From: a virus
Length of the DNA stretch: 37,859 nt
Direction: 5' to 3' (one strand)
IMG/VR virus record: IMGVR_UViG_3300017782_006943
Location: 1 to 37,859 of that record
Shown here piece after piece: positions 1 to 7,692 of the stretch (the stretch's first letter is position 1; every line of letters starts with the position of its first letter). A model generated the notes under the pieces. That model searched no databases and had not been told where the DNA came from. It was given only the letters and a program-made list of their open reading frames with translations. The translations under genes and the position numbers were made by a program.

Positions 1-84
1 AGCATGAAAGACACCAGTGGAAAAATTACCTCTTTTTCTATTGGCTTGCTCTAATACTTCGAACATCGATAAATTATTTGACAT
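1..84 (-). CDS. Hypothetical protein, N-terminal 28 residues only
   Basis: An open frame enters from the left edge and reads on the minus strand from an ATG at 84, giving MSNNLSMFEVLEQANRKRG and nine more residues before the edge. An in-frame ATG 15 nt upstream (99) would add five residues, so the start is not certain. It is divergent from the gene at 149, with TATAAT-like sequences in the shared 64-nt gap. Nothing identifies the product. The hydrophobic-x-Glu near residue 12 loosely resembles the N-terminal tags of the late genes in this window, but the residue three before the Glu is Val, so I do not count it among them. Confidence 0.55.
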   Translation of the reverse strand, partial: MSNNLSMFEVLEQANRKRGNFSTGVFHA

Positions 85-136
85 GTATATACCGCACATT
101 ATATTACATATTATAGTAGAAATTCATTAAAAATCA

Positions 137-143
137 ATAAATA
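137..143 (+). promoter_or_regulatory. Late promoter, ATAAATA, 5 nt before the start at 149
   Basis: ATAAATA is followed by TTATT and the ATG. The same 14 nt plus ATG recur at 19190. In T4 the late box TATAAATA is centred near -10, which puts the transcription start on or next to the start codon. Confidence 0.75.
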
Positions 144-148
144 TTATT

Positions 149-1531
149 ATGAACTTTATCTCATGGGCAACAAAACCGACTATTATTAATGAAAATACAC
201 AGAACTACGTTTCTGGTGACTTGGTTGAAGAGAGTATCGCAAAGACTCTTAAACCTGTAATGAATAAAATGAAGAAGTTAAATATCGGGCTACCATATAG
301 AGACGCTCGCCTCTTTTTCTTTAAGTTCTTGCAAGATAATTACCCTGAAGTGGTACCAGCTGGTTTTGAGACAAGAAAGCCAAGTGCAAAAGACGTAAAT
401 GCGATTGTCGGTCAGATCGCAACTGAGAAACCTGAGCTACTTGATACAATTGGAGCGGGATTTGAACAATATTCATCTGAAAAAACAGATTCTGGCTTAG
501 ATCGTGTTTCACAATTTCTAAATACAGCTGCTACTTTAAGACAAGGTAAGGGAGTACGTCCTAAGAAAGCAGAAGGGTATGTTAGAAAAGATTATAGCAA
601 ATTAACAGCGCAAGAAATTGCAGATGCTACTACAGATGCAATCGCTAAAAAGCAAGAAGAGTTTGATGCCGGTGATGATGTATCAGATGAAAAGCTACTC
701 CTTAGAACTGCCGTTGGTAGTGTTATTGCCCAGCTTGAAAAGGAAGACGTATCACAAGAAGCTCTCGATAATGTTGCTAACGCGGTTGCAAAAATTGATA
801 ACTTAGCTCAGTTTGAAAAATTCTTAGATTATATTGCTGACTTCGAAGAATATAATGTTATTCGTCAATATCTTGTTGATACAATGGATGTTATTGAAAC
901 AAATCTAGGTGATATGCAAGCTCAGAAGGAAGATGAAGAGTATGAAAAGGGTAATGTATATGATGATGTAAGACAGGACCCTAGAGAAGTTGGTAATTAT
1001 CCTGAGCATGAGGATGCTGAAGACTGCCCTTATAGTGATGAAGAGATTGACGCTGAAAAAGCTGATTTAGACGATGACGGTGAAATTTCTGAATATGAAA
1101 GAAAAAGAGGTGAAGCTATTGCTAAAGCGATGAAAAAGGAGCGAGAAAGAGCTGGTCAATCACATGCAAGAGCAGTTGCTGATCATTATGAAGAAGAAGA
1201 TGAAGAGGCAAATCTCGACAACACACCGCTTGAAGAATTATCTATTTTATCACCTGAAGAATTTGAAATGGTACAAAATTTCGAAAACTTTAATCCCGAT
1301 GAATGGGGATATAATACGCTTCAAAAATTCTACTTCAGAAAAAGAGAAGGAGGAGAAGATGAAGAGTTTTCAACCAGCCAGTATATGTCAAAAACTCCTG
1401 TAGAAGCGAGAGAAGAAGCTGAAGAGGTTAAAATGTCACAACAAGAAATTAACCAATACCTCGCTGTTCAAGAGAGACAGCGAGTTCAAAACTTATATGC
1501 ACATCAAAGACGCCATACACACGGCTACTAA
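149..1531 (+). CDS. Acidic late protein with an EF-hand-like loop
   Basis: 460 residues. The start is fixed by the late promoter 5 nt upstream. The N-terminus, MNFISWATKPTIINE, ends in Ile-Asn-Glu and fits the capsid-targeting-like tag seen on other late genes here. The middle is alpha-helical and rich in Asp and Glu. Residues 306-317 form a canonical 12-residue EF-hand loop (Asp at 306, 308 and 310, Gly311, Ile313, Glu317), followed by a Lys/Arg-rich helix. The C-terminus is rich in Gln, Arg and His. I do not recognise a family with known function. Late expression and the tag suggest a virion or internal head protein, and the single loop may bind calcium. It ends at a strong bidirectional terminator facing queC. 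Confidence 0.8.
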   Translation: MNFISWATKPTIINENTQNYVSGDLVEESIAKTLKPVMNKMKKLNIGLPYRDARLFFFKFLQDNYPEVVPAGFETRKPSAKDVNAIVGQIATEKPELLDTIGAGFEQYSSEKTDSGLDRVSQFLNTAATLRQGKGVRPKKAEGYVRKDYSKLTAQEIADATTDAIAKKQEEFDAGDDVSDEKLLLRTAVGSVIAQLEKEDVSQEALDNVANAVAKIDNLAQFEKFLDYIADFEEYNVIRQYLVDTMDVIETNLGDMQAQKEDEEYEKGNVYDDVRQDPREVGNYPEHEDAEDCPYSDEEIDAEKADLDDDGEISEYERKRGEAIAKAMKKERERAGQSHARAVADHYEEEDEEANLDNTPLEELSILSPEEFEMVQNFENFNPDEWGYNTLQKFYFRKREGGEDEEFSTSQYMSKTPVEAREEAEEVKMSQQEINQYLAVQERQRVQNLYAHQRRHTHGY

Positions 1532-1549
1532 AGTATTTTAAATACAGAT

Positions 1550-1584
1550 AAAAAAAGGTATGAAATATTTCATACCTTTTTTTT
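1550..1584. terminator. Bidirectional intrinsic terminator
   Basis: A perfect 20-nt inverted repeat (1557-1576, GGTATGAAAT and its complement) has seven A on its left and eight T on its right. It lies between the convergent ends of the gene at 149-1531 and queC, so it has the form of an intrinsic terminator in both directions. Confidence 0.9.
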
Positions 1585-1586
1585 AT

Positions 1587-2336
1587 TTACTTTACAATTG
1601 CTCTACAATCATTCTTTTCATATACAGCGTCTAGCTTATCTTGCTGTTTATATAGGAGAGGATCTTTTAGCTTAGCATCTATAAAACCTTTTAATCGTAA
1701 GCTGCTACTAGCAGACTCAGCATCACAAGGGTATTCGCCAGAATAACAAGTATATGTATCTTTAAAGTTAACACCTAAAGAAACACCATCTAATATAATA
1801 TCCTTCTTAGACATTTTAATAAGAGGAGCAACGAGTGTTACTTTATATTCTCTATTAAGTGATGTTAATTTATTCATCTCATCAACAAACTCTGCAGAGC
1901 CATCCCAGTAACCAGCTAAGCTATCTGCCTCAGCAGCACCGTACCAAATTTCTGACGCTTTTATTGCTTCAGCGTAAGATGCTAATATACTTATAAACAT
2001 TAAATTACGGAATGGTACATAACTCTTCGGCTGCGCTTCACCCATAATATCTCTTACATTAGGTGTTTCTATATCATTATTTGTAAGAGATGAAGTAGGT
2101 GCAATATCTTTAATGTATTTTACATCTAGTAACTTGTTAGTAAAAGTTACATTCGGGTAACTTTTACTTACATTTAACAATTGCTTCTCAGAAGCTCTTA
2201 CCTCTCTACTCTCATGTCGCTGGCCATAATCAAATGTAACAGTATGTACCTCATCATATTGTTCAGCAGCTTTATAAAGCAATACTGCTGAATCCATTCC
2301 GCCGGATAATGTAACTATAACTTTTTTATTTTGCAT
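1587..2336 (-). CDS. queC: 7-cyano-7-deazaguanine (preQ0) synthase QueC, atypical zinc site
   Basis: 249 residues, a normal QueC length. QueC converts 7-carboxy-7-deazaguanine, with ATP and ammonia, into preQ0, the base used for queuosine and for 7-deazaguanine DNA. The PP-loop SGGMDS is at residues 11-16, and the family segments FDYGQRH, VPFRN and LNREYKVTLVAPL follow. The C-terminal zinc region is unusual: Cys197 (TCYSG) and Cys204 (YPC) are present, but the next two expected cysteines before LRLKGF are absent and the stretch reads DAESASSS. The start lies 2 nt after the uvsX stop, so the two genes are probably co-transcribed. The identification is firm; activity with the altered site is not proven. 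Confidence 0.93.
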   Translation of the reverse strand: MQNKKVIVTLSGGMDSAVLLYKAAEQYDEVHTVTFDYGQRHESREVRASEKQLLNVSKSYPNVTFTNKLLDVKYIKDIAPTSSLTNNDIETPNVRDIMGEAQPKSYVPFRNLMFISILASYAEAIKASEIWYGAAEADSLAGYWDGSAEFVDEMNKLTSLNREYKVTLVAPLIKMSKKDIILDGVSLGVNFKDTYTCYSGEYPCDAESASSSLRLKGFIDAKLKDPLLYKQQDKLDAVYEKNDCRAIVK

Positions 2337-2338
2337 TA

Positions 2339-3463
2339 TTAAACGTCTTCCTCCTCTACTTCATCCGGAACTTCATCGAGTACTTCATCAGGAATAATTT
2401 CCTCTTCCTCAGATTTATTACCATACGCCCACTCCTGTTTAATCTTTTCTTCAATAACAGGTATAATAGTATTATCCCAGAGTTCCGTATCATCCTTCCA
2501 TTTTGAGTAATAACCGAGTTTCTTACCATCCGGTAATTGATACGTTGCACCTGTTTGAGTAACTGCTCCTAGGCCTACTGCTAAGTCCAATAGACCGTAA
2601 TATTTGTTTAGACCCTTATCGAAAGATAGATACATTTCACCCTGTAAATATTGTTTAATGAAGCGGTTCTTAACGGTCAGCGCTCGTAGAATAACACCTG
2701 AATAACTCTTTTGCCCGACAGCTAATTTACCGTCAGTATTTTTATCCTCCTTAACCGGCTTACGAGCTAATTGAATAGTTACTGATGGTAAGTATACAGC
2801 AGCTGTACCGCCTGGCATTGCTTTTACAAGAGTTGGAAACATCGCTGCAGGGTCTTCATAGATATGATTAGTAGCAAGAATAGTTGTCTTTGTTAATCCA
2901 GATAGTTGAGTACAAGTTCTAAGAAGAGTTTTCATTGCTTTAGCTCTACTACCCATATCAGAACTTACATTATTTTTTGTCATTCGACCAATTTGTAACT
3001 GACTTTCCATATTACCGAGAGAGTCAATTGCGATAATAAACTTACCTTCTTGCCCCTTCTCTTTAACTTTCATTAGGAAATCATAAATTGTATTACGGCA
3101 TTCTTCAATACTAAAAACCGGTACGTATTTTACTTTACTAACATCTAGTCCAAGAGCTTCTGCCCCGTCTTTATCAATAGCGTTTTCACTATCAAAAATA
3201 ACTGGAATTAGACCTTCCTTCTGAGCGTTAGCTAAAATCTTCTGAAGGATAAATGACTTACCGGTCATGCTCGGTCCAGCTAAAAGAGTCATTCTATTTT
3301 TTGGGATGCCACCAAATAGTGAACCTGAAACAATACCGTTAAGTACCATCGAACCAGTATCTAACCAACCATCCACATTGCTAATTGCACTGTCATTTAA
3401 GAATGATGCGTACGGGTTTGTCTTATCAATTACAGATAAAATATCGTCAATTTCTTTACTCAT
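2339..3463 (-). CDS. uvsX: UvsX-like RecA-family recombinase
   Basis: 374 residues, close to T4 UvsX (about 390). UvsX forms filaments on single-stranded DNA and drives strand exchange in recombination-dependent replication and repair. Walker A is GPSMTGKS at 63-70, and the Walker B strand FIIAIDSLG ends near residue 150 with Asp147. The segments ILATNHIYEDP and MPGGTAAVYLPS match the UvsX core. The C-terminus is a run of Glu and Asp, as in UvsX and RecA, where the acidic tail modulates DNA binding. A sigma70-like TATAAT lies 7 nt before the ATG. queC follows after 2 nt. The partners UvsY and UvsW are encoded at 15963-17773. Confidence 0.93.
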   Translation of the reverse strand: MSKEIDDILSVIDKTNPYASFLNDSAISNVDGWLDTGSMVLNGIVSGSLFGGIPKNRMTLLAGPSMTGKSFILQKILANAQKEGLIPVIFDSENAIDKDGAEALGLDVSKVKYVPVFSIEECRNTIYDFLMKVKEKGQEGKFIIAIDSLGNMESQLQIGRMTKNNVSSDMGSRAKAMKTLLRTCTQLSGLTKTTILATNHIYEDPAAMFPTLVKAMPGGTAAVYLPSVTIQLARKPVKEDKNTDGKLAVGQKSYSGVILRALTVKNRFIKQYLQGEMYLSFDKGLNKYYGLLDLAVGLGAVTQTGATYQLPDGKKLGYYSKWKDDTELWDNTIIPVIEEKIKQEWAYGNKSEEEEIIPDEVLDEVPDEVEEEDV

Positions 3464-3470
3464 ATATACG

Positions 3471-3476
3471 ATTATA
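3471..3476 (-). promoter_or_regulatory. TATAAT box, 7 nt before the uvsX start
   Basis: On the minus strand TATAAT is followed by CGTATAT and the ATG at 3463. The usual distance from a -10 box to the start site would place transcription initiation at the ATG. Confidence 0.6.
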
Positions 3477-3525
3477 GTATATAATTAGCGTATATCAATA
3501 AAAAACTTCCATTTGAAAAATTTAT

Positions 3526-5241
3526 TTAATAAATTCTTACAGTAGATAATTCATAACCTTCACTGTTACCTAATTCAATTAACCCTGAAGATAATACAGC
3601 TTGTATTGCAGATAAACCATATCCAGGACCAATGGTTAAATCACTACTCGTAGCATATAATGTTGATGATAATAAAATATCATTATCATAAATTATAAAC
3701 GTCGGGCTGCTACTATCACCTACGTTAAAGCTACTTAACCCGAAGAACGAATTACTGAAAACAGAAGATACAGAAGCTAGCGATGTTCTTGCATTTTTTG
3801 TTTCAAAATAATTACCAGCTGCAATACCATCATAACTTTGATTTAATTTACCACTACAACCAAGACCAGCAAAACAATCCGTTTCACCGGTACCGAACGG
3901 CCCATTACCGCCTTGCGTTAGTGTTGCTAATTTATTGTCTAATACTGCACTATAATTACTGCCTATACCGTCAAATCTAGGTAATTTATAAACCTTAATA
4001 TTACCTTGTTGAGTTAAATCTCTATCAAACTTTACCATAGTTATATCGCTTCTTCCAGTTGCTGATACCGATATAACTTCTGCTGAAACTGAATCTCCTG
4101 TAGTATGGTCATAAAAGAAAGCTGAATCTCCTACATTAGGATCTTTACTACTACCCCAGTGTGAGTTACATATACCATGTTTCGGTGTTATAAGTGTAAT
4201 ATTATTTTCATCTTTATTACCACTAGTACCTCTCATACTATAACTAGTACCGGAGAAATTATAAATATCTCTCGCACTATACCCCCACCATTCAGTATTC
4301 CATGCACCTGATAATAATTTATTACTATCAAAAGTCAGAAATCTATATTTATCTTCAATATTATTTGGATTATCTACACCAGAAATAGTATTCCAAGTAG
4401 TTGATATATTATTCCTTGTAATTGCATTAAAACTGAATGTAAACGCTATTAATACATTTACGTTTAAAGTAGTGGTAATTAAATCACTCGCAAAACCATC
4501 ATTTCTAATAGTAGATAATGTCAATGTATTTGTTCCAGTAAAAGGTTCCGTATACGTATAATTAACAGTTTCTATATTCAATAAATTTGAAAAAATAGAA
4601 CTTTCATTTCTATCTCCATTAGCTCCGAAGTCTATTTTAAAATTAGTTTTACCATCTACTATATTACCGGATTGTTTACTGTTAGTAATCTTTATTTGTA
4701 TATTTTGATCAGTGTCACCTATGACAGATAGCGGGTTAGTTGATAAAACTACATTTAAATTATTAAAATCAAATACTGAAATAGCATATGTACTTGTTGT
4801 TTCAACCCCGCTTGTATTATAAAAATCTCTTCTTAAGCTATAATTTTTAGCTTCATCTAACAAAAAGTCAAAATTTATACTTTTAGATTTGAATGAATTG
4901 TCAATAAAATATAAGCTTTTTTGAGAATATCTCGTTGTTGCAGATAATGTCGCGCCTGAATAGAAAGGATTACCATTTAACGATAATACCGGATTACCTA
5001 ATATAGAATTTCCATATAATCTCCCATCCTCTGTTACAAGACCGTTACCTGAACCGGTAAAATCAATTTGTGTTTCAAAAAATACAACTTCATTATTAAA
5101 AGGATCTAATGAAGGTATTGTTATAACTGATGAACCTGGTGATGGACCTAAACCCGGTAACTTGTATCTATATTTAGTTACATTCTTCGACCTGTTTAAA
5201 TCGTTTTTAAACAGCTTAATTGGCGGAGGTGGAAAGGCCAT
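3526..5241 (-). CDS. Virion fibre-like protein with a C-terminal trypsin-like serine protease domain
   Basis: 571 residues. The N-terminus is short and proline-rich (MAFPPPPIK), and residues 40-340 are beta-rich, Ser/Thr/Asn-rich sequence of tail-fibre type. From about residue 345 the order of a PA-clan (trypsin-like) protease appears: a His box ITPKHGICNSHW (probably His361), an Asp box GRSDITMVKF (Asp399), and a Ser box NVGDSSSPTFII (Ser510; compare GDSGxP). The spacing suits one domain of about 220 residues. It follows the repeat fibre and has a full TATAAATA late box overlapping that gene's stop, so it is probably a virion component. The protease could process the fibre or act on the host surface; that is inference. 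No other domain was recognised. Confidence 0.75.
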   Translation of the reverse strand: MAFPPPPIKLFKNDLNRSKNVTKYRYKLPGLGPSPGSSVITIPSLDPFNNEVVFFETQIDFTGSGNGLVTEDGRLYGNSILGNPVLSLNGNPFYSGATLSATTRYSQKSLYFIDNSFKSKSINFDFLLDEAKNYSLRRDFYNTSGVETTSTYAISVFDFNNLNVVLSTNPLSVIGDTDQNIQIKITNSKQSGNIVDGKTNFKIDFGANGDRNESSIFSNLLNIETVNYTYTEPFTGTNTLTLSTIRNDGFASDLITTTLNVNVLIAFTFSFNAITRNNISTTWNTISGVDNPNNIEDKYRFLTFDSNKLLSGAWNTEWWGYSARDIYNFSGTSYSMRGTSGNKDENNITLITPKHGICNSHWGSSKDPNVGDSAFFYDHTTGDSVSAEVISVSATGRSDITMVKFDRDLTQQGNIKVYKLPRFDGIGSNYSAVLDNKLATLTQGGNGPFGTGETDCFAGLGCSGKLNQSYDGIAAGNYFETKNARTSLASVSSVFSNSFFGLSSFNVGDSSSPTFIIYDNDILLSSTLYATSSDLTIGPGYGLSAIQAVLSSGLIELGNSEGYELSTVRIY

Positions 5242-5344
5242 TTTATTATATTTATAAACTTATCTTTAAATCTGTACCATCTCTCCAGACAACTCCGGAT
5301 ACACCAGGATCACTTGTCGGTAAAGCTGCAGCACTTAAATATAA
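5235..5344. repeat. Duplicated segment A (partner 7477-7586)
   Basis: About 110 nt spanning the start of the 3526-5241 gene, its late promoter and the 3' end of the repeat-fibre gene. It recurs at 7477-7586 with about five mismatches, in the same orientation. Confidence 0.95.
5249..5256 (-). promoter_or_regulatory. Late promoter TATAAATA, 7 nt before the start at 5241
   Basis: On the minus strand this is the complete T4 late consensus TATAAATA, followed by TAATAAA and ATG. It overlaps the stop codon of the upstream fibre gene. Spacing is 7 nt rather than the common 5. Confidence 0.75.
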
Positions 5345-7087
5345 CGTATTTGCATGAAGCATATTACCAGAAACAGTTGTTATATCTGAACCTACAATAT
5401 GCGAGTTATTATGATTATTATTATTACTACAACCTGTTATGATTGACGAGTAGTCACCGCAAATTGTATTTAAAAATCCAGAGCCAATAAAACTCTGACA
5501 CCCGTAAATATCAACATCATACCCTGCAACAACAGCATTATTTAAACCACTTACGTTAGCAAAAAGACTATTACCTGCAAAATTCGTGCCGGTTAAACTA
5601 TTACCTTGACCTGCACCTATAAAGCTGGTAGTCGCGACTCCACAAGTTATGATTTGATTAAATTTACCACCAGCAATTACACTGTCCAACATTTTCTCGC
5701 CAGGTTCAGTTTCTGGCCCAATTTGATTATTTGACCCGGCTAAAATAGCATTGTTTTGCGAGCTCTGATTACCATGGCCTATTATTCTATTCTCGAATCC
5801 TCCACCTATAAGGTTTCTAGCGTTACTCCAGTCGATGTTATTACCACTTAAAGTATTAAGAGCGCCTCCAATTATAACACTTTGGACACCTTTTATATTC
5901 TGATTGCGATAACCACCTAATATGATATTACCGGAGCAGGTGCCGGCGATTTCATTTCGGGCACCGCTGCCTATAAAACTGTCAGGTGCATTTGTTATTT
6001 CATTTTGAGAACCACCTACAATTATTGAAGGTGCGGGTAAGGGCAAGCCCGTATTGAAGTCGATGATACATCCACTTGTTACTGTATTGTTCACACCACC
6101 TCCGATAAACCCACTAGCACTGCTCAATGAATTGCCATAACCACCACCAATAGTGCCGCACGCTGATGATACAGTATTTCCCCATCCACCGCCGATAAAT
6201 CCAAAATCAGCTGACAGTTGATTTTGTTTACCTCCAACAATAGATGAATAATTTCCACCAGTAGTACCTGAAACGCTACGAACTGTATTGTAGGCCCCAC
6301 TACCTATGAAACCACCTTTTACGCCGGAGTATACTTTATTATTAGATCCTCCAACTATAGTAGTATAGTTACCATTTATACCGTTATTTAAACCACCGCC
6401 TACAAAGCTATATTTTGATTCTAAATCTTCAGCTGGTAGCGGGTTAAGAGGTGCTCCAAATTTACTAATTTTGTTAAAATAACCGCCTACAATAGTATTA
6501 AAACATAAAGCTTTAGTCATTGCCGGCACATCCTTAAGAGGGTTACCTTTTGTGCCTATTGAATTTATACTACCACCGACGATTATATTACTTTGGTTAT
6601 TGAAATTTGAATCTGCACTTGCACTAGTGTTGCCGGTTTCCATAAAATTACCTCTACCGCCGCCAATAAATGAGAGTTTAAATCCAGAATTAACTACATT
6701 ACCGTTACCACCGCCGATAGTATCAAGGCATGTATTAGGACATGTATCATTACCTACACCGGCGCCTATAAAGCCACCTATTGAATATCCAATATTACCA
6801 GTACCGCCACCTATAAACCCAAAATCAGCTGATAATACATTAACAGTACCACCGCCTATAAAGCTACAGTTACCATAAACATCGTTATATTCACCACCTA
6901 CAATACTGCTATAGTTACTACCGGTACTAATATCATTGCATCGACCGTTAATATTTTCCGTATCACCGGTACCACCAACAGCACTAACTGATACTTTATA
7001 CGATGTACCATTTTGCACTACCGGTAATATTTCATTACCTGTTAAAGTTTGAGCAAAATTTAAATCAGATATTTTTACGTAAGCCAT
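5252..7087 (-). CDS. Repeat-rich tail-fibre or adhesin-like virion protein
   Basis: 611 residues. Apart from the ends it is built of many degenerate units of roughly 15-25 residues of the kind IVGG-x-x-N and SFIGGG-x-x-N, rich in Gly, Asn, Ser and Ile, as in left-handed beta-roll or YadA-head-like stalks of fibres and trimeric adhesins. The N-terminal module MAYVKISDLNFAQTL and the C-terminal module (from NTLYLSAAALP to WRDGTDLKISL) are not repetitive and are exactly the parts kept in the 44-aa miniature at 7494-7628. A CTAAATA box lies 5 nt before the ATG. It is probably a structural fibre; which part of the tail it belongs to cannot be told. Confidence 0.8.
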   Translation of the reverse strand: MAYVKISDLNFAQTLTGNEILPVVQNGTSYKVSVSAVGGTGDTENINGRCNDISTGSNYSSIVGGEYNDVYGNCSFIGGGTVNVLSADFGFIGGGTGNIGYSIGGFIGAGVGNDTCPNTCLDTIGGGNGNVVNSGFKLSFIGGGRGNFMETGNTSASADSNFNNQSNIIVGGSINSIGTKGNPLKDVPAMTKALCFNTIVGGYFNKISKFGAPLNPLPAEDLESKYSFVGGGLNNGINGNYTTIVGGSNNKVYSGVKGGFIGSGAYNTVRSVSGTTGGNYSSIVGGKQNQLSADFGFIGGGWGNTVSSACGTIGGGYGNSLSSASGFIGGGVNNTVTSGCIIDFNTGLPLPAPSIIVGGSQNEITNAPDSFIGSGARNEIAGTCSGNIILGGYRNQNIKGVQSVIIGGALNTLSGNNIDWSNARNLIGGGFENRIIGHGNQSSQNNAILAGSNNQIGPETEPGEKMLDSVIAGGKFNQIITCGVATTSFIGAGQGNSLTGTNFAGNSLFANVSGLNNAVVAGYDVDIYGCQSFIGSGFLNTICGDYSSIITGCSNNNNHNNSHIVGSDITTVSGNMLHANTLYLSAAALPTSDPGVSGVVWRDGTDLKISL

Positions 7088-7112
7088 AACATTATTTAGT
7101 TAAAGATATGTT
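7047..7112. repeat. Duplicated segment B (partner 7588-7653)
   Basis: 66 nt identical to 7588-7653, same orientation. It holds the last codons of the gene at 7092, the CTAAATA box and the first 13-14 codons of the repeat fibre. Confidence 0.97.
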
Positions 7113-7460
7113 TAAACTGTTACATTCTGTCTTGAAGTAATTTTCAAAATTATTATCGTCTTTATTTAAAATAAATAAATTCTCTATATTATTATTAGCA
7201 TTAAATCTTACCATAATTCTATACACTTTTCGTTTATATTTACTAACCTGTAAAGATTCGTGATATTTTAAAAGTATATCGGAAATTACATTCCTACCAA
7301 TTTCTGATTGTATTAAAGCCCAGAGAACATCTTTAAAATCAGCTATAAGTAGATTAAATTCTACAGTTTCATTTAAACCTAAGAGCTGCTTAAATAAATT
7401 ATCTTTACCGGTATCGCAAGGATTTAAACTTTTAATATATTTTTTATTTGACTTAATCAT
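7092..7460 (-). CDS. Hypothetical 122-aa protein between fibre genes
   Basis: A basic protein beginning MIKSNKKYIKSLNPCDTG and ending SLNISLTK; no family is recognised. Its 3' end carries the CTAAATA promoter of the following fibre gene, with the stop 4 nt before that ATG. Upstream is the duplicated TATAAATA box at 7491-7498, which could transcribe it; a dead-end start at 7483 (MAYPSNM then stop) lies between. Position inside the fibre group suggests a fibre assembly or accessory role, but this is inference. Confidence 0.65.
   Translation of the reverse strand: MIKSNKKYIKSLNPCDTGKDNLFKQLLGLNETVEFNLLIADFKDVLWALIQSEIGRNVISDILLKYHESLQVSKYKRKVYRIMVRFNANNNIENLFILNKDDNNFENYFKTECNSLNISLTK
7093..7099 (-). 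promoter_or_regulatory. Late promoter CTAAATA, 5 nt before the start at 7087
   Basis: On the minus strand CTAAATA is followed by ATGTT and ATG. It overlaps the stop of the upstream gene and is duplicated exactly at 7634-7640. Confidence 0.65.
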
Positions 7461-7476
7461 TACATGTTAGAGGGGT

Positions 7477-7586
7477 AGGCCATTTTATTATATTTATAAA
7501 CTTATCTTTAAATCTGTACCATCTCTCCAGACAACTCCGGATACACCGGGATCGGTCGTCGGTAAAGCTGCAGCTCTTAAATATAA
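7477..7586. repeat. Duplicated segment A, second copy
   Basis: Copy of 5235-5344 with about five mismatches. It includes a second TATAAATA box (7491-7498, minus strand) and a copied start codon at 7483 whose frame closes after seven codons. Confidence 0.95.
7491..7498 (-). promoter_or_regulatory. Copied late promoter TATAAATA upstream of the 7092-7460 gene
   Basis: Same TATAAATA and 7-nt spacer as at 5249. Here the adjacent ATG (7483) opens only a 7-codon frame, and the next real start is at 7460, 31 nt beyond the box, giving a short leader. Confidence 0.55.
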
Positions 7587-7628
7587 TGTTTGAGCAAAAT
7601 TTAAATCAGATATTTTTACGTAAGCCAT
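7494..7628 (-). CDS. 44-aa miniature of the repeat fibre (internal deletion copy)
   Basis: An intact frame that joins the first 14 residues of the 611-aa fibre (MAYVKISDLNFAQT) directly to its last 30 (LYLRAAALPTTD to LKISL), omitting the whole repeat stalk. It keeps the CTAAATA box 5 nt before the ATG. Substitutions against the parent are few (for example Ser to Arg and Ser to Thr near the join), and the frame is preserved. It is either a recombination scar left by duplication and deletion, or a functional short version containing only the two end modules. No similar product is known to me. Confidence 0.45.
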   Translation of the reverse strand: MAYVKISDLNFAQTLYLRAAALPTTDPGVSGVVWRDGTDLKISL

Positions 7629-7653
7629 AACATTATTTAGTTAAAGATATGTT
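7588..7653. repeat. Duplicated segment B, second copy
   Basis: Exact copy of 7047-7112. Its right end carries the last codons (NISLTK, stop) of the 7092-type gene, so the duplicated unit spans gene end, promoter and next gene start. Confidence 0.97.
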
Positions 7654-7692
7654 GATTCACTATAAAAATCTACGTAAACTCAAACACTATAA

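Noticed and set aside
6552-6878. Open frame of 108 codons on the plus strand, Pro/Leu-rich
   Set aside because: It is the antisense of the Gly/Asn repeat fibre; its Pro-Pro-Pro-Ile units mirror the repeats and it has no promoter or start signal.
5252-7087. Regular short repeats that might be a CRISPR array
   Set aside because: The repeats are degenerate, in frame, without constant spacers, and encode a fibre stalk.
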